Shown piece after piece: positions 1 through 9,687 of a stretch of 64,000 nt of DNA (its first letter is position 1; each line of letters starts with the position of its first letter). Where the stretch lies: assembly GCF_029760915.1 (NCBI RefSeq), contig NZ_CP121685.1:1834001-1898000 (forward strand). Reading direction: 5' to 3'. The stretch is from Olleya sp. YS (GTDB lineage: Bacteria; Bacteroidota; Bacteroidia; Flavobacteriales; Flavobacteriaceae). Both the position numbers and the translations under genes were made by a program. The notes under the pieces are model-generated. The model was not told the origin of the DNA and did no database searches. It worked only from the letters and a program-made list of their open reading frames with translations.

Positions 1-1
1 T

Positions 2-64
2 CCTAATATCTTAGGAATGATAGCAAAAGTAAATCACTTAGTTTCTGTTGAAGAAACTAAATAA
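2..64 (+). CDS. rpmD: 50S ribosomal protein L30, C-terminal end (partial)
   Basis: The window opens inside an open frame that reads 20 residues ending in the typical L30 tail (PNILGMIAKVNHLV...) and stops at 62-64. It lies 11 bases before rplO, which is the standard spc-operon order. Only the C-terminus is present, so the identity rests on this tail plus context. Confidence 0.85.
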   Translation, partial: PNILGMIAKVNHLVSVEETK

Positions 65-75
65 CAATACTGAAA

Positions 76-528
76 ATGGATTTAAGTAATTTAAAACCTG
101 CAGAAGGTTCAGTTAAAAGTCAAGGTAAACGAATAGGTAGAGGACAAGGCTCTGGAAAAGGTGGTACTGCTACACGTGGTCACAAAGGAGCTAAATCTAG
201 ATCTGGTTATTCTAAAAAAGTAGGTTTTGAAGGAGGTCAAATGCCACTTCAACGTAGAGTACCTAAATTTGGCTTTACTAATATTAATCGTAAAGAATAT
301 CAAGGAGTAAATCTTGATGTAATCCAACAATTAGTTGACGATAAAAAAATAAAAGGCACATTAGATTTTGATACGCTAGTAAATTTAGGATTAGTTGGTA
401 AAAACGAACTAGTTAAAATTTTAGGGAGAGGTGAATTAAAATCAAAATTAAGTGTAACAGCTCATAAATTTACTGCTACTGCAAAAGCTGCTATTGAAGC
501 TGCAGGAGGAGAAGCTGTAACTTTATAA
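76..528 (+). CDS. rplO: 50S ribosomal protein L15
   Basis: A 150-residue basic protein that binds 23S rRNA late in large-subunit assembly. The N-terminus carries the family's Gly/Arg/Lys-rich tail (GRGQGSGKGGTATRGHKG, about residues 22-39), followed by the globular domain with EGGQMPLQRRVPKFGF and the C-terminal A-AAIEAAGGE motif. Length is normal. It follows rpmD by 11 bases and precedes secY by 13, so it is part of one spc-type transcript. No Shine-Dalgarno sequence is visible, as usual in this phylum. Confidence 0.98.
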   Translation: MDLSNLKPAEGSVKSQGKRIGRGQGSGKGGTATRGHKGAKSRSGYSKKVGFEGGQMPLQRRVPKFGFTNINRKEYQGVNLDVIQQLVDDKKIKGTLDFDTLVNLGLVGKNELVKILGRGELKSKLSVTAHKFTATAKAAIEAAGGEAVTL

Positions 529-541
529 GACAATTAGACGC

Positions 542-1891
542 ATGAAATTTATAGAGACATTAAAAAATGTTTGGAAAATTGAAGAACTAAGAAACAGAAT
601 CATAGTTACACTAGGTTTGTTATTAGTTTATCGTTTTGGAGCACAAGTAGTATTACCTGGTATTGATGCAGCACAATTAGAAAACTTACAATCTGGTACA
701 TCAGAAGGAATTTTCGGAATATTAAATGCATTTACTGGAGGCGCATTTGCTAACGCATCTGTGTTTGCACTTGGAATTATGCCTTACATTTCTGCTTCTA
801 TTGTAGTTCAGTTAATGGGTATAGCTATTCCTTATTTACAAAAACTACAAAAAGAAGGTGCTAGTGGTCAGAAAAAAATCACTCAAATCACACGTTGGTT
901 AACAATAGCAATATGTTTGGTACAAGCTCCAGGATATTTAGCTAGTTTAGGTCCAATGTTTGGTATTCCAGATTCAGCATTTTTATTAGGTCAAGGTGGA
1001 ATGTTTTATTTCTCATCTATTATAATATTAGTTACTGGATGTATCTTTGCAATGTGGCTGGGAGAAAAGATTACAGATAAAGGAATTGGTAATGGTATCT
1101 CATTATTAATTATGGTAGGTATTATTGCTACTTTACCTAAGTCTTTCTTACAGAATGCAGCATCAAGATTAGAAACAGGAAACAACGTAATGATGATTTT
1201 ATTTGAAATCGTTATCTGGTTTGTAATTATACTGTTATCAGTATTGCTTGTAATGGCAGTACGTAAAATAGCAGTACAATACGCTAGACGTTCTGCAACT
1301 GGTGGATATGAAAAAAACGTATTTGGATCTAGACAATATATTCCATTAAAGCTTAATGCTTCAGGAGTAATGCCAATTATATTTGCTCAAGCAATTATGT
1401 TCGTACCTGGTTTAATAGGTGGATCTTCTTTATTAAAAGATACCTCTGCAGGATTATGGATGCAATCTAACTTTTCAGATATCTTCGGGTTTTGGTATAA
1501 TTTAGTATTTGCATTATTAATTATCATATTCACATATTTTTATACTGCAATTACAGTACCTACTAATAAAATGGCTGATGATTTAAAACGAAGCGGAGGA
1601 TTTATTCCTGGTATTCGTCCTGGATCTGAAACTTCAGAATATTTAGACAAAATTATGTCTCAAATAACCTTACCTGGTTCTATATTTCTTGCATTAATAG
1701 CTGTGTTCCCAGCGTTTATTGTTAAGTTATTAAATGTACAATCTGGTTGGGCTTTATTTTTTGGAGGAACCTCTTTATTAATCATGGTTGGAGTTGCAAT
1801 TGATACTATGCAACAAGTAAACTCTTACTTGTTAAATAGACACTATGATGGCTTAATGAAAACCGGTAAAAACAGAAAAGCAGTAGCTTAA
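542..1891 (+). CDS. secY: Preprotein translocase subunit SecY
   Basis: A 449-residue, ten-helix inner-membrane protein that forms the Sec channel with SecE and SecG. It shows the plug/TM2 region ([20 protein letters not shown], about residues 60-79), the hydrophobic TM segments in order, and the conserved cytoplasmic loop with P-G-IRPG (residues about 355-362). It sits between rplO and infA; there is no adk or map between secY and infA. It acts with SecDF encoded at 37.4 kb. Confidence 0.98.
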   Translation: MKFIETLKNVWKIEELRNRIIVTLGLLLVYRFGAQVVLPGIDAAQLENLQSGTSEGIFGILNAFTGGAFANASVFALGIMPYISASIVVQLMGIAIPYLQKLQKEGASGQKKITQITRWLTIAICLVQAPGYLASLGPMFGIPDSAFLLGQGGMFYFSSIIILVTGCIFAMWLGEKITDKGIGNGISLLIMVGIIATLPKSFLQNAASRLETGNNVMMILFEIVIWFVIILLSVLLVMAVRKIAVQYARRSATGGYEKNVFGSRQYIPLKLNASGVMPIIFAQAIMFVPGLIGGSSLLKDTSAGLWMQSNFSDIFGFWYNLVFALLIIIFTYFYTAITVPTNKMADDLKRSGGFIPGIRPGSETSEYLDKIMSQITLPGSIFLALIAVFPAFIVKLLNVQSGWALFFGGTSLLIMVGVAIDTMQQVNSYLLNRHYDGLMKTGKNRKAVA

Positions 1892-1902
1892 TATTTTTAA
1901 CG

Positions 1903-2118
1903 ATGGCAAAACAAGCAGCAATAGAACAAGACGGAACAATAATTGAAGCATTATCAAATGCTATGTTTCGTGTAGAATTAGAAAATGGTCATATCGTGAC
2001 TGCACATATCTCTGGTAAAATGCGTATGCATTACATAAAATTATTACCAGGAGATAAAGTAAAATTAGAAATGAGTCCTTATGATTTAACTAAGGCTCGT
2101 ATAACTTATAGATACTAA
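1903..2118 (+). CDS. infA: Translation initiation factor IF-1
   Basis: A 71-residue protein with an S1/OB fold that binds the 30S A site during initiation. The family motifs [16 protein letters not shown] and [18 protein letters not shown] are present along the whole length. It lies 11 bases after secY and 4 bases before rpmJ, so these are surely co-transcribed. Confidence 0.98.
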   Translation: MAKQAAIEQDGTIIEALSNAMFRVELENGHIVTAHISGKMRMHYIKLLPGDKVKLEMSPYDLTKARITYRY

Positions 2119-2122
2119 TACG

Positions 2123-2239
2123 ATGAAAGTAAGAGCATCAGTAAAAAAAAGAAGCGCAGATTGTAAAATCGTGCGTAGAAAAGGTAGACTTTACGTCATT
2201 AACAAAAAGAATCCTAGATTCAAACAAAGACAAGGGTAA
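2123..2239 (+). CDS. rpmJ: 50S ribosomal protein L36
   Basis: A 38-residue protein, below many gene-finder cut-offs, read from ATG at 2123 to the stop at 2237-2239. It starts [10 protein letters not shown] and ends NPRFKQRQG, the typical bacterial L36 pattern. The zinc ligands are reduced: one Cys (SADCKIVRR) is present and the rest of the C-x2-C...H set is missing, so this is the zinc-free (C-minus) form. It is packed between infA and rpsM (2 bases upstream of rpsM). Confidence 0.97.
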   Translation: MKVRASVKKRSADCKIVRRKGRLYVINKKNPRFKQRQG

Positions 2240-2241
2240 TT

Positions 2242-2616
2242 ATGGCAAGAATCGCAGGTGTAGACATACCAAAGCAAAAAAGAGGAGTAATCTCTTTAAC
2301 TTATATCTACGGAGTAGGTAGAAGTAGAGCAAAAGAAATTTTAGCAGCAGCTAAGGTTGACGAAAGCATCAAAGTACAAGATTGGACAGATGATCAAATT
2401 GGAGCAATCCGTGACGCTGTTGGAACTTATACTATTGAAGGTGAATTACGTTCTGAAACTCAATTAAACATTAAGCGATTAATGGATATTGGATGTTACA
2501 GAGGTATTCGTCACAGAGTTGGTTTACCTTTAAGAGGTCAACGTACTAAAAATAACTCTAGAACTAGAAAAGGTAGAAGAAAAACCGTTGCTAACAAGAA
2601 AAAAGCAACTAAATAA
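2242..2616 (+). CDS. rpsM: 30S ribosomal protein S13
   Basis: A 124-residue protein at the head of the small subunit that contacts 16S rRNA and the P-site tRNA. It shows ARIAGVDIP at the N-terminus, the helix-two-turn-helix motif around [10 protein letters not shown], and the basic C-terminal tail [22 protein letters not shown]. First gene of the alpha operon; rpsK follows after a 102-base structured spacer. Confidence 0.98.
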   Translation: MARIAGVDIPKQKRGVISLTYIYGVGRSRAKEILAAAKVDESIKVQDWTDDQIGAIRDAVGTYTIEGELRSETQLNIKRLMDIGCYRGIRHRVGLPLRGQRTKNNSRTRKGRRKTVANKKKATK

Positions 2617-2718
2617 TAATTTGGTCTTTAGTATTTAGACGTTGGAAGGAATCTGTTTGAAATTATAAAAGGTTTAGGATTCTAACGACTATCAACTAAA
2701 ACAAAGAACAATAATAAT
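2617..2718 (+). other. Structured spacer between rpsM and rpsK
   Basis: A 102-base spacer that is long for neighbouring ribosomal genes. It holds a small hairpin (GTCT 2624-2627 with AGAC 2637-2640) and a larger bulged stem (GTT 2641-2643 with AAC 2684-2686, and GGAATC 2648-2653 with GATTCT 2678-2683). There is no T-tract, so it is not an intrinsic terminator. It may be an RNA regulatory site or a processing site; this is an inference from pairing only. Confidence 0.35.
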
Positions 2719-3102
2719 ATGGCAAAGACAAGTACAAAAAAACGTAAAGTTATTATTGATGCTGTAGGAGAAGCGCATATCACTGCATCTTTTAACAACA
2801 TCATTATTTCTCTTACCAATAAAAAAGGAGATGTTATTTCATGGTCATCTGCTGGAAAAATGGGATTTAGAGGATCTAAAAAAAACACACCTTATGCAGC
2901 ACAGTTAGCAGCAGAAGATGCAGCTGAAGTAGCTAAAGAAGCTGGATTAAAAAAGGTAAAAGTGTATGTTAAAGGTCCAGGAAATGGTAGAGAATCTGCT
3001 ATCCGTTCTATCCATAATGCAGGTATCGAAGTAACAGAAATTATAGATGTTACTCCATTACCACACAATGGATGTCGTCCTCCAAAAAGAAGAAGAGTTT
3101 AA
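2719..3102 (+). CDS. rpsK: 30S ribosomal protein S11
   Basis: A 127-residue platform protein of the small subunit. The body carries [14 protein letters not shown], the [21 protein letters not shown] motif and the C-terminal [13 protein letters not shown], the universally conserved S11 end. Second gene of the alpha operon, followed by a terminator-like hairpin and a new promoter before rpsD. Confidence 0.98.
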   Translation: MAKTSTKKRKVIIDAVGEAHITASFNNIIISLTNKKGDVISWSSAGKMGFRGSKKNTPYAAQLAAEDAAEVAKEAGLKKVKVYVKGPGNGRESAIRSIHNAGIEVTEIIDVTPLPHNGCRPPKRRRV

Positions 3103-3145
3103 TCACGTTTTATTAAACGTGCTTTGAATAAAGCAACGCATAAAA

Positions 3146-3182
3146 ATTAATATCATCTGCTATACAGATGATGTTAATTTTT
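3146..3182 (+). terminator. Terminator-like hairpin after rpsK
   Basis: A long stem (ATTAA-ATCATCTG paired with CAGATGAT-TTAAT, arms about 3147-3159 and 3165-3177, one mismatch) is followed at once by a run of six T. Two small hairpins (CACGTTT/AAACGTG 3104-3121 and GCTTT/AAAGC 3121-3134) precede it. Its place inside the alpha operon suggests partial termination before rpsD. Confidence 0.7.
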
Positions 3183-3186
3183 TGTG

Positions 3187-3194
3187 TAAATTTG
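3187..3194 (+). promoter_or_regulatory. Promoter -7 box upstream of rpsD
   Basis: TAAATTTG matches the Bacteroidota TAnnTTTG -7 consensus and lies just after the hairpin that ends the rpsK segment. I see no good TTG at the expected -33 distance. Transcription would begin near 3200, leaving a leader of about 90 bases. Confidence 0.6.
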
Positions 3195-3222
3195 CAAACT
3201 GAAATTTAAAACAAGTATCAAC

Positions 3223-3278
3223 AAGAGATTAACGATTATCGAAGGATAAGATTAAGACCTTAATTCATAATCACTCTT
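3223..3278 (+). promoter_or_regulatory. Putative structured leader of rpsD (S4)
   Basis: Two consecutive stems can form in the leader: AAGAG (3223-3227) with CTCTT (3274-3278), and GATTAT (3234-3239) with ATAATC (3267-3272), with AAGG/CCTT possible inside. S4 is an autoregulator in other bacteria, and flavobacterial S4 leaders have been proposed from comparative work; whether this belongs to that class is not tested here. Confidence 0.45.
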
Positions 3279-3291
3279 AAATCAATTTAAA

Positions 3292-3897
3292 ATGGCAAGA
3301 TATACTGGTCCTAAAACTAAAATAGCTCGTAAATTTGGCGAAGCTATATTCGGAGATGACAAATCTTTCGAAAAAAGAAATTACCCTCCAGGTCAACACG
3401 GAAACGCTAGACGTAGAGGAAAAAAATCTGAATACGCAATCCAATTAATGGAAAAGCAAAAAGCAAAATATACTTACGGTGTATTAGAGCGTCAATTCAG
3501 AAACATGTTCAAAAGAGCTACTGCAGCTCCAGGAATTACAGGTGAAGTTTTATTACAATTATGTGAGTCTAGATTGGACAACGTAGTGTATAGAATGGGA
3601 ATTTCTCCTTCAAGAAGCGGAGCTAGACAATTAGTATCTCACAGACATATTACTGTTAACGGAGAATTAGTAAATATTCCATCATACCAACTTAAAGCTG
3701 GAGATGTTGTTGCAGTAAGAGAAAAGTCTAAGTCACTTGAAGCTATTGATAGATCTTTATCAAACTCAAGTAACGTATACGAATGGATTACATGGAATAG
3801 CGAGAAAAAAGAAGGAACGTATGTTTCTGTACCAGCTAGAATCCAAATTCCAGAAAACATTAATGAGCAATTCATCGTCGAATTATACTCTAAATAA
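3292..3897 (+). CDS. rpsD: 30S ribosomal protein S4
   Basis: A 201-residue primary 16S rRNA-binding protein of the small subunit. It starts [17 protein letters not shown], has the N-terminal basic region with PPGQHG and RRGKKSEY, and an S4 RNA-binding domain (about residues 93-155, LDNVVYRMG and [14 protein letters not shown]). It has its own promoter-like box and leader. In E. coli S4 represses its operon; similar control here is an inference from the leader. Confidence 0.98.
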   Translation: MARYTGPKTKIARKFGEAIFGDDKSFEKRNYPPGQHGNARRRGKKSEYAIQLMEKQKAKYTYGVLERQFRNMFKRATAAPGITGEVLLQLCESRLDNVVYRMGISPSRSGARQLVSHRHITVNGELVNIPSYQLKAGDVVAVREKSKSLEAIDRSLSNSSNVYEWITWNSEKKEGTYVSVPARIQIPENINEQFIVELYSK

Positions 3898-3994
3898 TAA
3901 ATTAATAACATTGGTATTTAGCCAAAGGGTTTATTTGTACTTCTTCAAACTTATAAACCGCGCAACTAAATAACAATTAAAACGAAGAAAAACT
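3898..3994 (+). other. Structured spacer between rpsD and rpoA
   Basis: A 97-base spacer with a small hairpin (TTGG 3911-3914, CCAA 3922-3925) and a 7-bp perfect stem (GGTTTAT 3928-3934 with ATAAACC 3953-3959). No T-tract follows, so termination is not expected. It may tune rpoA expression or act as a cleavage site. Confidence 0.35.
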
Positions 3995-4987
3995 ATGGCA
4001 GTATTTAATTTTCAAAAGCCGGATAAAGTAATCATGATTGATTCTACTGATTTCGAAGGTAAATTCGAATTCAGACCTCTAGAACCAGGATATGGATTAA
4101 CAGTAGGAAATGCTTTAAGAAGAGTTTTATTATCTTCTTTAGAAGGATTTGCTATTACATCGGTAAGAATAGAAGGAGTAGATCACGAATTTTCAACCAT
4201 TGCAGGTGTTGTAGAAGATGTTACAGAAATTATCTTAAACTTAAAACAAGTACGTTTTAAGCGTCAAATTGATGATGTAGATAACGAGTCTGTTTCTATC
4301 TCAATTTCAGGTCAAGATAAAATTGTAGCAGGAGATTTTCAGAAGTTTATCTCAGGATTTCAAGTATTAAATACAGATCAAGTGATTTGTAACCTTGATT
4401 CTAAAGTAAACATCAACATGGAAATTACTATTGAAAAAGGTAGAGGATATGTTCCAGCAGAAGAAAACAAAAAAGCTTCAGCACCAATAGGAACTATTTT
4501 TACAGATTCAATTTACACACCAATAAAAAATGTTAAGTATAGCATAGAGAATTACCGTGTAGAGCAAAAAACAGATTACGAAAAATTAGTTTTCGAAATC
4601 CAAACCGATGGTTCTATCAATCCTCAAGATGCATTAACAGAAGCTGCAAAAACATTAATTCACCACTTCATGTTATTCTCTGATGAGCGTATCACTTTAG
4701 AAGCTGATGAAATTGCACAAACTGAAACTTATGATGAAGAGTCACTTCACATGCGTCAGTTGCTTAAAACTAAATTAGTGGATATGGACTTATCTGTTCG
4801 TGCTCTAAATTGTTTAAAAGCTGCAGAAGTAGATACTTTAGGAGACTTAGTATCTTTTAATAAAAACGATTTAATGAAGTTCCGTAATTTTGGTAAAAAA
4901 TCTTTAACAGAGCTTGAAGAGCTAGTAAACGTTAAAGGTCTTAACTTTGGGATGGATTTATCAAAATACAAATTAGATAAAGATTAA
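3995..4987 (+). CDS. rpoA: RNA polymerase subunit alpha
   Basis: A 330-residue subunit that nucleates core polymerase assembly and contacts upstream DNA. The N-terminal dimerisation domain has [18 protein letters not shown] (about residues 31-48); the C-terminal domain (about residues 255-320) has [16 protein letters not shown] and the helix-hairpin-helix [15 protein letters not shown]. Normal length. It is the usual fourth gene of the alpha operon, followed by rplQ after a hairpin-containing spacer. Confidence 0.98.
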   Translation: MAVFNFQKPDKVIMIDSTDFEGKFEFRPLEPGYGLTVGNALRRVLLSSLEGFAITSVRIEGVDHEFSTIAGVVEDVTEIILNLKQVRFKRQIDDVDNESVSISISGQDKIVAGDFQKFISGFQVLNTDQVICNLDSKVNINMEITIEKGRGYVPAEENKKASAPIGTIFTDSIYTPIKNVKYSIENYRVEQKTDYEKLVFEIQTDGSINPQDALTEAAKTLIHHFMLFSDERITLEADEIAQTETYDEESLHMRQLLKTKLVDMDLSVRALNCLKAAEVDTLGDLVSFNKNDLMKFRNFGKKSLTELEELVNVKGLNFGMDLSKYKLDKD

Positions 4988-4998
4988 TTAATCATATT

Positions 4999-5032
4999 TT
5001 GCTCCCACGCTGGTAGTGTGGTTAGGTAGCAA
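4999..5032 (+). other. Nested hairpin between rpoA and rplQ
   Basis: TTGCT (4999-5003) pairs with AGCAA (5028-5032) and encloses CCAC (5005-5008) paired with GTGG (5018-5021). It is unusually GC-rich for this genome and is not followed by T residues. Its location 18 bases before the rplQ start suggests a leader element or RNase site. Confidence 0.45.
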
Positions 5033-5050
5033 GATGATAAAACAAATGTC

Positions 5051-5515
5051 ATGAGACACGGAAAAAAAGTAAACCACTTAGGTAGACAAACAGCTCATAG
5101 AAAAGCAATGTTAGCAAACATGGCTTGTTCTTTAATCGAGCACAAACGTATTAACACTACAGTTGCAAAAGCAAAAGCTTTAAAGCAATTTGTAGAACCA
5201 ATGATCACTAAATCTAAAAGTGACACCACTCACAATCGTCGTTTAGTATTTTCTAAGCTACGTCAAAAAGAAGCGGTTACAGAATTATTTAGAGATGTAG
5301 CAGCAAAAGTAGGTGATCGTCCAGGTGGATACACAAGAATTATTAAGTTAGGAAACCGTTTAGGAGATAACGCTGATATGGCAATGATCGAATTAGTAGA
5401 TTATAACGACATCTACAATGCAGATAAAAAGCCTAAGAAAACGACGCGTAGAAGTCGTAGAGGAGGAAGCACTAAAGCAGTGACACCACCTGTAGCAACT
5501 AACGAAGAAGAATAA
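5051..5515 (+). CDS. rplQ: 50S ribosomal protein L17
   Basis: A 154-residue large-subunit protein. The conserved core is [32 protein letters not shown], and the C-terminal [24 protein letters not shown]. The last 35 residues are a lineage-specific, charged tail ([14 protein letters not shown]...). Final gene of the alpha operon; a strong terminator follows. Confidence 0.98.
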   Translation: MRHGKKVNHLGRQTAHRKAMLANMACSLIEHKRINTTVAKAKALKQFVEPMITKSKSDTTHNRRLVFSKLRQKEAVTELFRDVAAKVGDRPGGYTRIIKLGNRLGDNADMAMIELVDYNDIYNADKKPKKTTRRSRRGGSTKAVTPPVATNEEE

Positions 5516-5539
5516 ATGTTAATAAGCATTTAATATATA

Positions 5540-5572
5540 AAGGATAATCTATTTTAGATTATCCTTTTTTTT
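5540..5572 (+). terminator. Intrinsic terminator after rplQ
   Basis: Perfect 11-bp stem AAGGATAATCT (5540-5550) / AGATTATCCTT (5556-5566) followed by a T-run. It ends the alpha operon before carA. Confidence 0.9.
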
Positions 5573-5602
5573 ATGCAATTTTGTGAAACTTTTTAAAGAA
5601 CT

Positions 5603-6706
5603 ATGAAATACCAAAAACTAAAAAAAGCATTAATCTTATTGGAAGATGGCACTATTTTTCATGGAAAAGCAGTGGGTAAAGAAGGATCAGCATTTGGAGA
5701 AGTTTGTTTCAATACAGGAATGACTGGTTATCAAGAAATCTTTACAGACCCATCTTATTACGGACAACTTATGGTAACCACCAATGCTCACATCGGTAAC
5801 TACGGAGTCAATGATAATGAGGTTGAATCAGATTCAATAAAAATTGCAGGTTTAATTTGTAAAAATTTTAGTTACGATTATTCAAGAGTAGATTCTAATG
5901 GATCTTTAGAAGATTTCTTAAATAAAAATAATCTTTTGGCTATATCTAATGTCGATACAAGAGCATTAGTAAGTTACATTCGTGATAATGGAGTGATGAA
6001 TGCAGTAATATCTACAGAGGTTGATAACATTAATGGTTTAAAAAAACAATTAGCAGATATTCCATCAATGAATGGTTTGGAATTAGCATCAAAAGTTTCT
6101 ACAAAAGATCCCTATTTCGTTGGAGATGAAAAAGCACCAATCAAAATAGCAGCTTTAGATATAGGTATTAAAAAGAACATTTTACGTAATCTAGTTAAAA
6201 GAGACGCTTACGTTAAAGTATTTCCATATAACGCTACTTTTGAAGAATTAAGCGCTTGGAATCCAGATGGTTATTTCTTGTCTAATGGACCTGGAGATCC
6301 AGAACCTCTAGTGGAGGCTCAAGCATTAGCAAAGGAAGTGATTAAAAGAGATTTACCTTTATTTGGAATATGTTTAGGGCATCAAGTCATTGCATTAGCT
6401 AATGGTATTTCTACTTATAAAATGCATAATGGACATAGAGGAATTAATCATCCAGTTAAAAACTTATTAACTGGTAAAGGAGAAATCACCTCACAAAATC
6501 ACGGATTTGCAGTAAACAGAGAAGAAGCAGAAGCGCATCCAGATATAGAAATTACCCACGTACATTTAAATGATAACACAGTTGCAGGTTTAAAAATGAA
6601 ATCTAAAAACGTGTTTTCTGTACAGTATCATCCGGAAGCTAGTCCAGGACCTCATGATTCTTCGTATTTATTTGATCAATTTATTGATAATATTAAATCC
6701 AATTAA
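5603..6706 (+). CDS. carA: Carbamoyl-phosphate synthase, small (glutaminase) subunit
   Basis: A 367-residue class-I amidotransferase that hydrolyses glutamine and passes ammonia to CarB, feeding pyrimidine and arginine synthesis. The N-terminal CPSase domain has LEDGTIFHGKA and FNTGMTGYQEI-TDPSY-GQ; the GATase domain has the nucleophile elbow GICLGHQ (Cys257) and QYHPEA (about residues 340-345). carB is not adjacent, so the two subunits are encoded apart. Flanked by terminators on both sides, so it is probably monocistronic. Confidence 0.97.
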   Translation: MKYQKLKKALILLEDGTIFHGKAVGKEGSAFGEVCFNTGMTGYQEIFTDPSYYGQLMVTTNAHIGNYGVNDNEVESDSIKIAGLICKNFSYDYSRVDSNGSLEDFLNKNNLLAISNVDTRALVSYIRDNGVMNAVISTEVDNINGLKKQLADIPSMNGLELASKVSTKDPYFVGDEKAPIKIAALDIGIKKNILRNLVKRDAYVKVFPYNATFEELSAWNPDGYFLSNGPGDPEPLVEAQALAKEVIKRDLPLFGICLGHQVIALANGISTYKMHNGHRGINHPVKNLLTGKGEITSQNHGFAVNREEAEAHPDIEITHVHLNDNTVAGLKMKSKNVFSVQYHPEASPGPHDSSYLFDQFIDNIKSN

Positions 6707-6710
6707 TATA

Positions 6711-6747
6711 AAAAAGACAACAAAACTTAAATTTTGTTGTCTTTTTT
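6711..6747 (+). terminator. Intrinsic terminator after carA
   Basis: Perfect 15-bp stem AAAAAGACAACAAAA (6711-6725) paired with its complement (6732-6746) over a six-base loop, with a T-run. It starts within 5 bases of the carA stop. Confidence 0.92.
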
Positions 6748-6822
6748 CTTTTACTAAAACGATATAGATAGAAATTTATGTATTTCTTCTGTAAAACCTA
6801 TCTATAGCTAAAAATTTAACCT

Positions 6823-6830
6823 TAAATTTG
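6823..6830 (+). promoter_or_regulatory. Promoter -7 box of eno
   Basis: TAAATTTG matches the TAnnTTTG consensus, 28 bases before the eno ATG. No clear -33 TTG was found at the best spacing. Confidence 0.55.
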
Positions 6831-6840
6831 AAATTAATAA

Positions 6841-8154
<1,314 letters not shown>

Positions 8155-8177
8155 CTCTTTTTTTAAATTATAATTTT

Positions 8178-8210
8178 AAAGTCTTTCAGGATTCACTGAA
8201 AGACTTTTTT
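8178..8210 (+). terminator. Intrinsic terminator after eno
   Basis: Perfect 12-bp stem AAAGTCTTTCAG (8178-8189) / CTGAAAGACTTT (8196-8207) and a T-run, 24 bases past the eno stop. Confidence 0.92.
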
Positions 8211-8334
8211 CGTTATTCAGGTTTATAAATTTAAGCTATATCAAAATTGTTAAAACCATTATAAATAGGCTTTCTAAATCGTTATAGTTTTCGTAAATTT
8301 ACAATCCAAAATAATATAAAATAAATCAATATAT

Positions 8335-9621
8335 ATGTCAAACAAAGCGACGCTTGAAATTAATGGACAAAAGCACGAGTTTCCTTTAATTGTAGGTACT
8401 GAAAATGAAATTGGAATAGATATAAAATCTCTTAGAGCAGTTACTGGAGGAGTAACTACTATTGATCCAGGATATAAAAACACGGGTTCTTGTGAGAGTG
8501 CTATTACTTTTTTAGATGGAGAAAAAGGAATTTTAAGATACAGAGGATATTCTATTGAAGAGCTAGCTGAAAAAGCAGATTTCCTAGAAGTTGCTTTTTT
8601 ATTGATTTTTGGAGAATTACCAACTAAAGACCAATTACAAAAGTTTGAAGATGATATAAAAGCACAATCTGTGGTTGACGATGATATTAAGAAAATTTTG
8701 GACGCTTTTCCAAAGTCAGCTCATCCAATGGGTGTGTTGTCATCACTAACTAGTGCGTTAACAGCTTTTAACCCATCTTCTGTAGACGTCGATTCTGAAG
8801 AAGAAATGTATAAAAGCGTTTGTAAAATAATGGGTAAATTCCCAGTATTGGTTGCATGGACTATGCGCAAGAAAAGCGGTTTACCTTTAGATTATGGAGA
8901 CGACAATTTAGGTTATGTAGAAAACATCCTTAAAATGATGTTTAAAAAGCCTAATCAAGAGTATACACAAAATCCAATTTTGGTTAATGCTTTAGATAAA
9001 TTATTAATTTTACATGCAGACCATGAGCAAAATTGTTCAACATCTACTGTAAGAATTGTAGGTTCTGCACACACAGGATTATTTGCTTCTATTTCTTCTG
9101 GTATCTCAGCACTTTGGGGACCATTACATGGTGGTGCTAACCAAGCTGTTTTAGAAATGTTAGAAGCCATTAAAGAAGATGGCGGAGACACTAAAAAATA
9201 TATGGCCAAAGCTAAAGATAAATCGGACTCTTTTCGTTTAATGGGCTTTGGACACAGAGTTTATAAAAACTTCGACCCAAGAGCTAAGATTATTAAAAAA
9301 GCTGCAGACGAAGTATTAGGTGATTTAGGAATTGAAGACCCAGTTTTGGATATTGCTAAAGGATTAGCAGAAGAAGCTTTAAGCGATCCGTATTTTGTTG
9401 ACCGTAAATTATATCCAAATGTAGATTTCTATTCAGGAATTATTTATAGAGCAATGGGTATTCCTGTAGAAATGTTTACAGTAATGTTTGCTTTAGGTCG
9501 TTTACCTGGTTGGATTGCACAATGGAAAGAAATGCGTAACCGTAAAGAGCCTATTGGACGTCCAAGACAAATTTATATTGGAGAAAATTTAAGACCGTTC
9601 AAATCTGTTAACGAAAGATAA
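8335..9621 (+). CDS. gltA: Citrate synthase (large, type II)
   Basis: A 428-residue enzyme that condenses acetyl-CoA and oxaloacetate into citrate at entry to the TCA cycle. The catalytic residues lie in WGPLHGGANQA (His about 266), GFGHRVYKNFDPRA (about residues 303-316) and the Asp of VDFYSGI (about 364). The N-terminal extension with DPGYKNTGSCESAITFLDGEKG is typical of the NADH-sensitive bacterial type. A TAAATTTA -7-like box lies about 40 bases upstream. Confidence 0.97.
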   Translation: MSNKATLEINGQKHEFPLIVGTENEIGIDIKSLRAVTGGVTTIDPGYKNTGSCESAITFLDGEKGILRYRGYSIEELAEKADFLEVAFLLIFGELPTKDQLQKFEDDIKAQSVVDDDIKKILDAFPKSAHPMGVLSSLTSALTAFNPSSVDVDSEEEMYKSVCKIMGKFPVLVAWTMRKKSGLPLDYGDDNLGYVENILKMMFKKPNQEYTQNPILVNALDKLLILHADHEQNCSTSTVRIVGSAHTGLFASISSGISALWGPLHGGANQAVLEMLEAIKEDGGDTKKYMAKAKDKSDSFRLMGFGHRVYKNFDPRAKIIKKAADEVLGDLGIEDPVLDIAKGLAEEALSDPYFVDRKLYPNVDFYSGIIYRAMGIPVEMFTVMFALGRLPGWIAQWKEMRNRKEPIGRPRQIYIGENLRPFKSVNER

Positions 9622-9643
9622 ATTTTAAGACAAGTTATTATAT

Positions 9644-9674
9644 AAAGCTTCATAAGTCATTATGAAGCTTTTTT
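9644..9674 (+). terminator. Intrinsic terminator after gltA
   Basis: Perfect 12-bp stem AAAGCTTCATAA (9644-9655) / TTATGAAGCTTT (9660-9671) with T-run. The next gene's -7 box begins immediately after it. Confidence 0.92.
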
Positions 9675-9675
9675 A

Positions 9676-9683
9676 TATCTTTA
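9676..9683 (+). promoter_or_regulatory. Putative promoter -7 box of the DDAH-like gene
   Basis: TATCTTTA is one base off the TAnnTTTG consensus and lies only 4 bases before the ATG at 9688, so the transcript would have almost no leader. Confidence 0.4.
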
Positions 9684-9687
9684 CTTT

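Noticed and set aside
3737-3973. Second-frame open reading frame within and after rpsD
   Set aside because: It overlaps rpsD in another frame and has no recognisable features.
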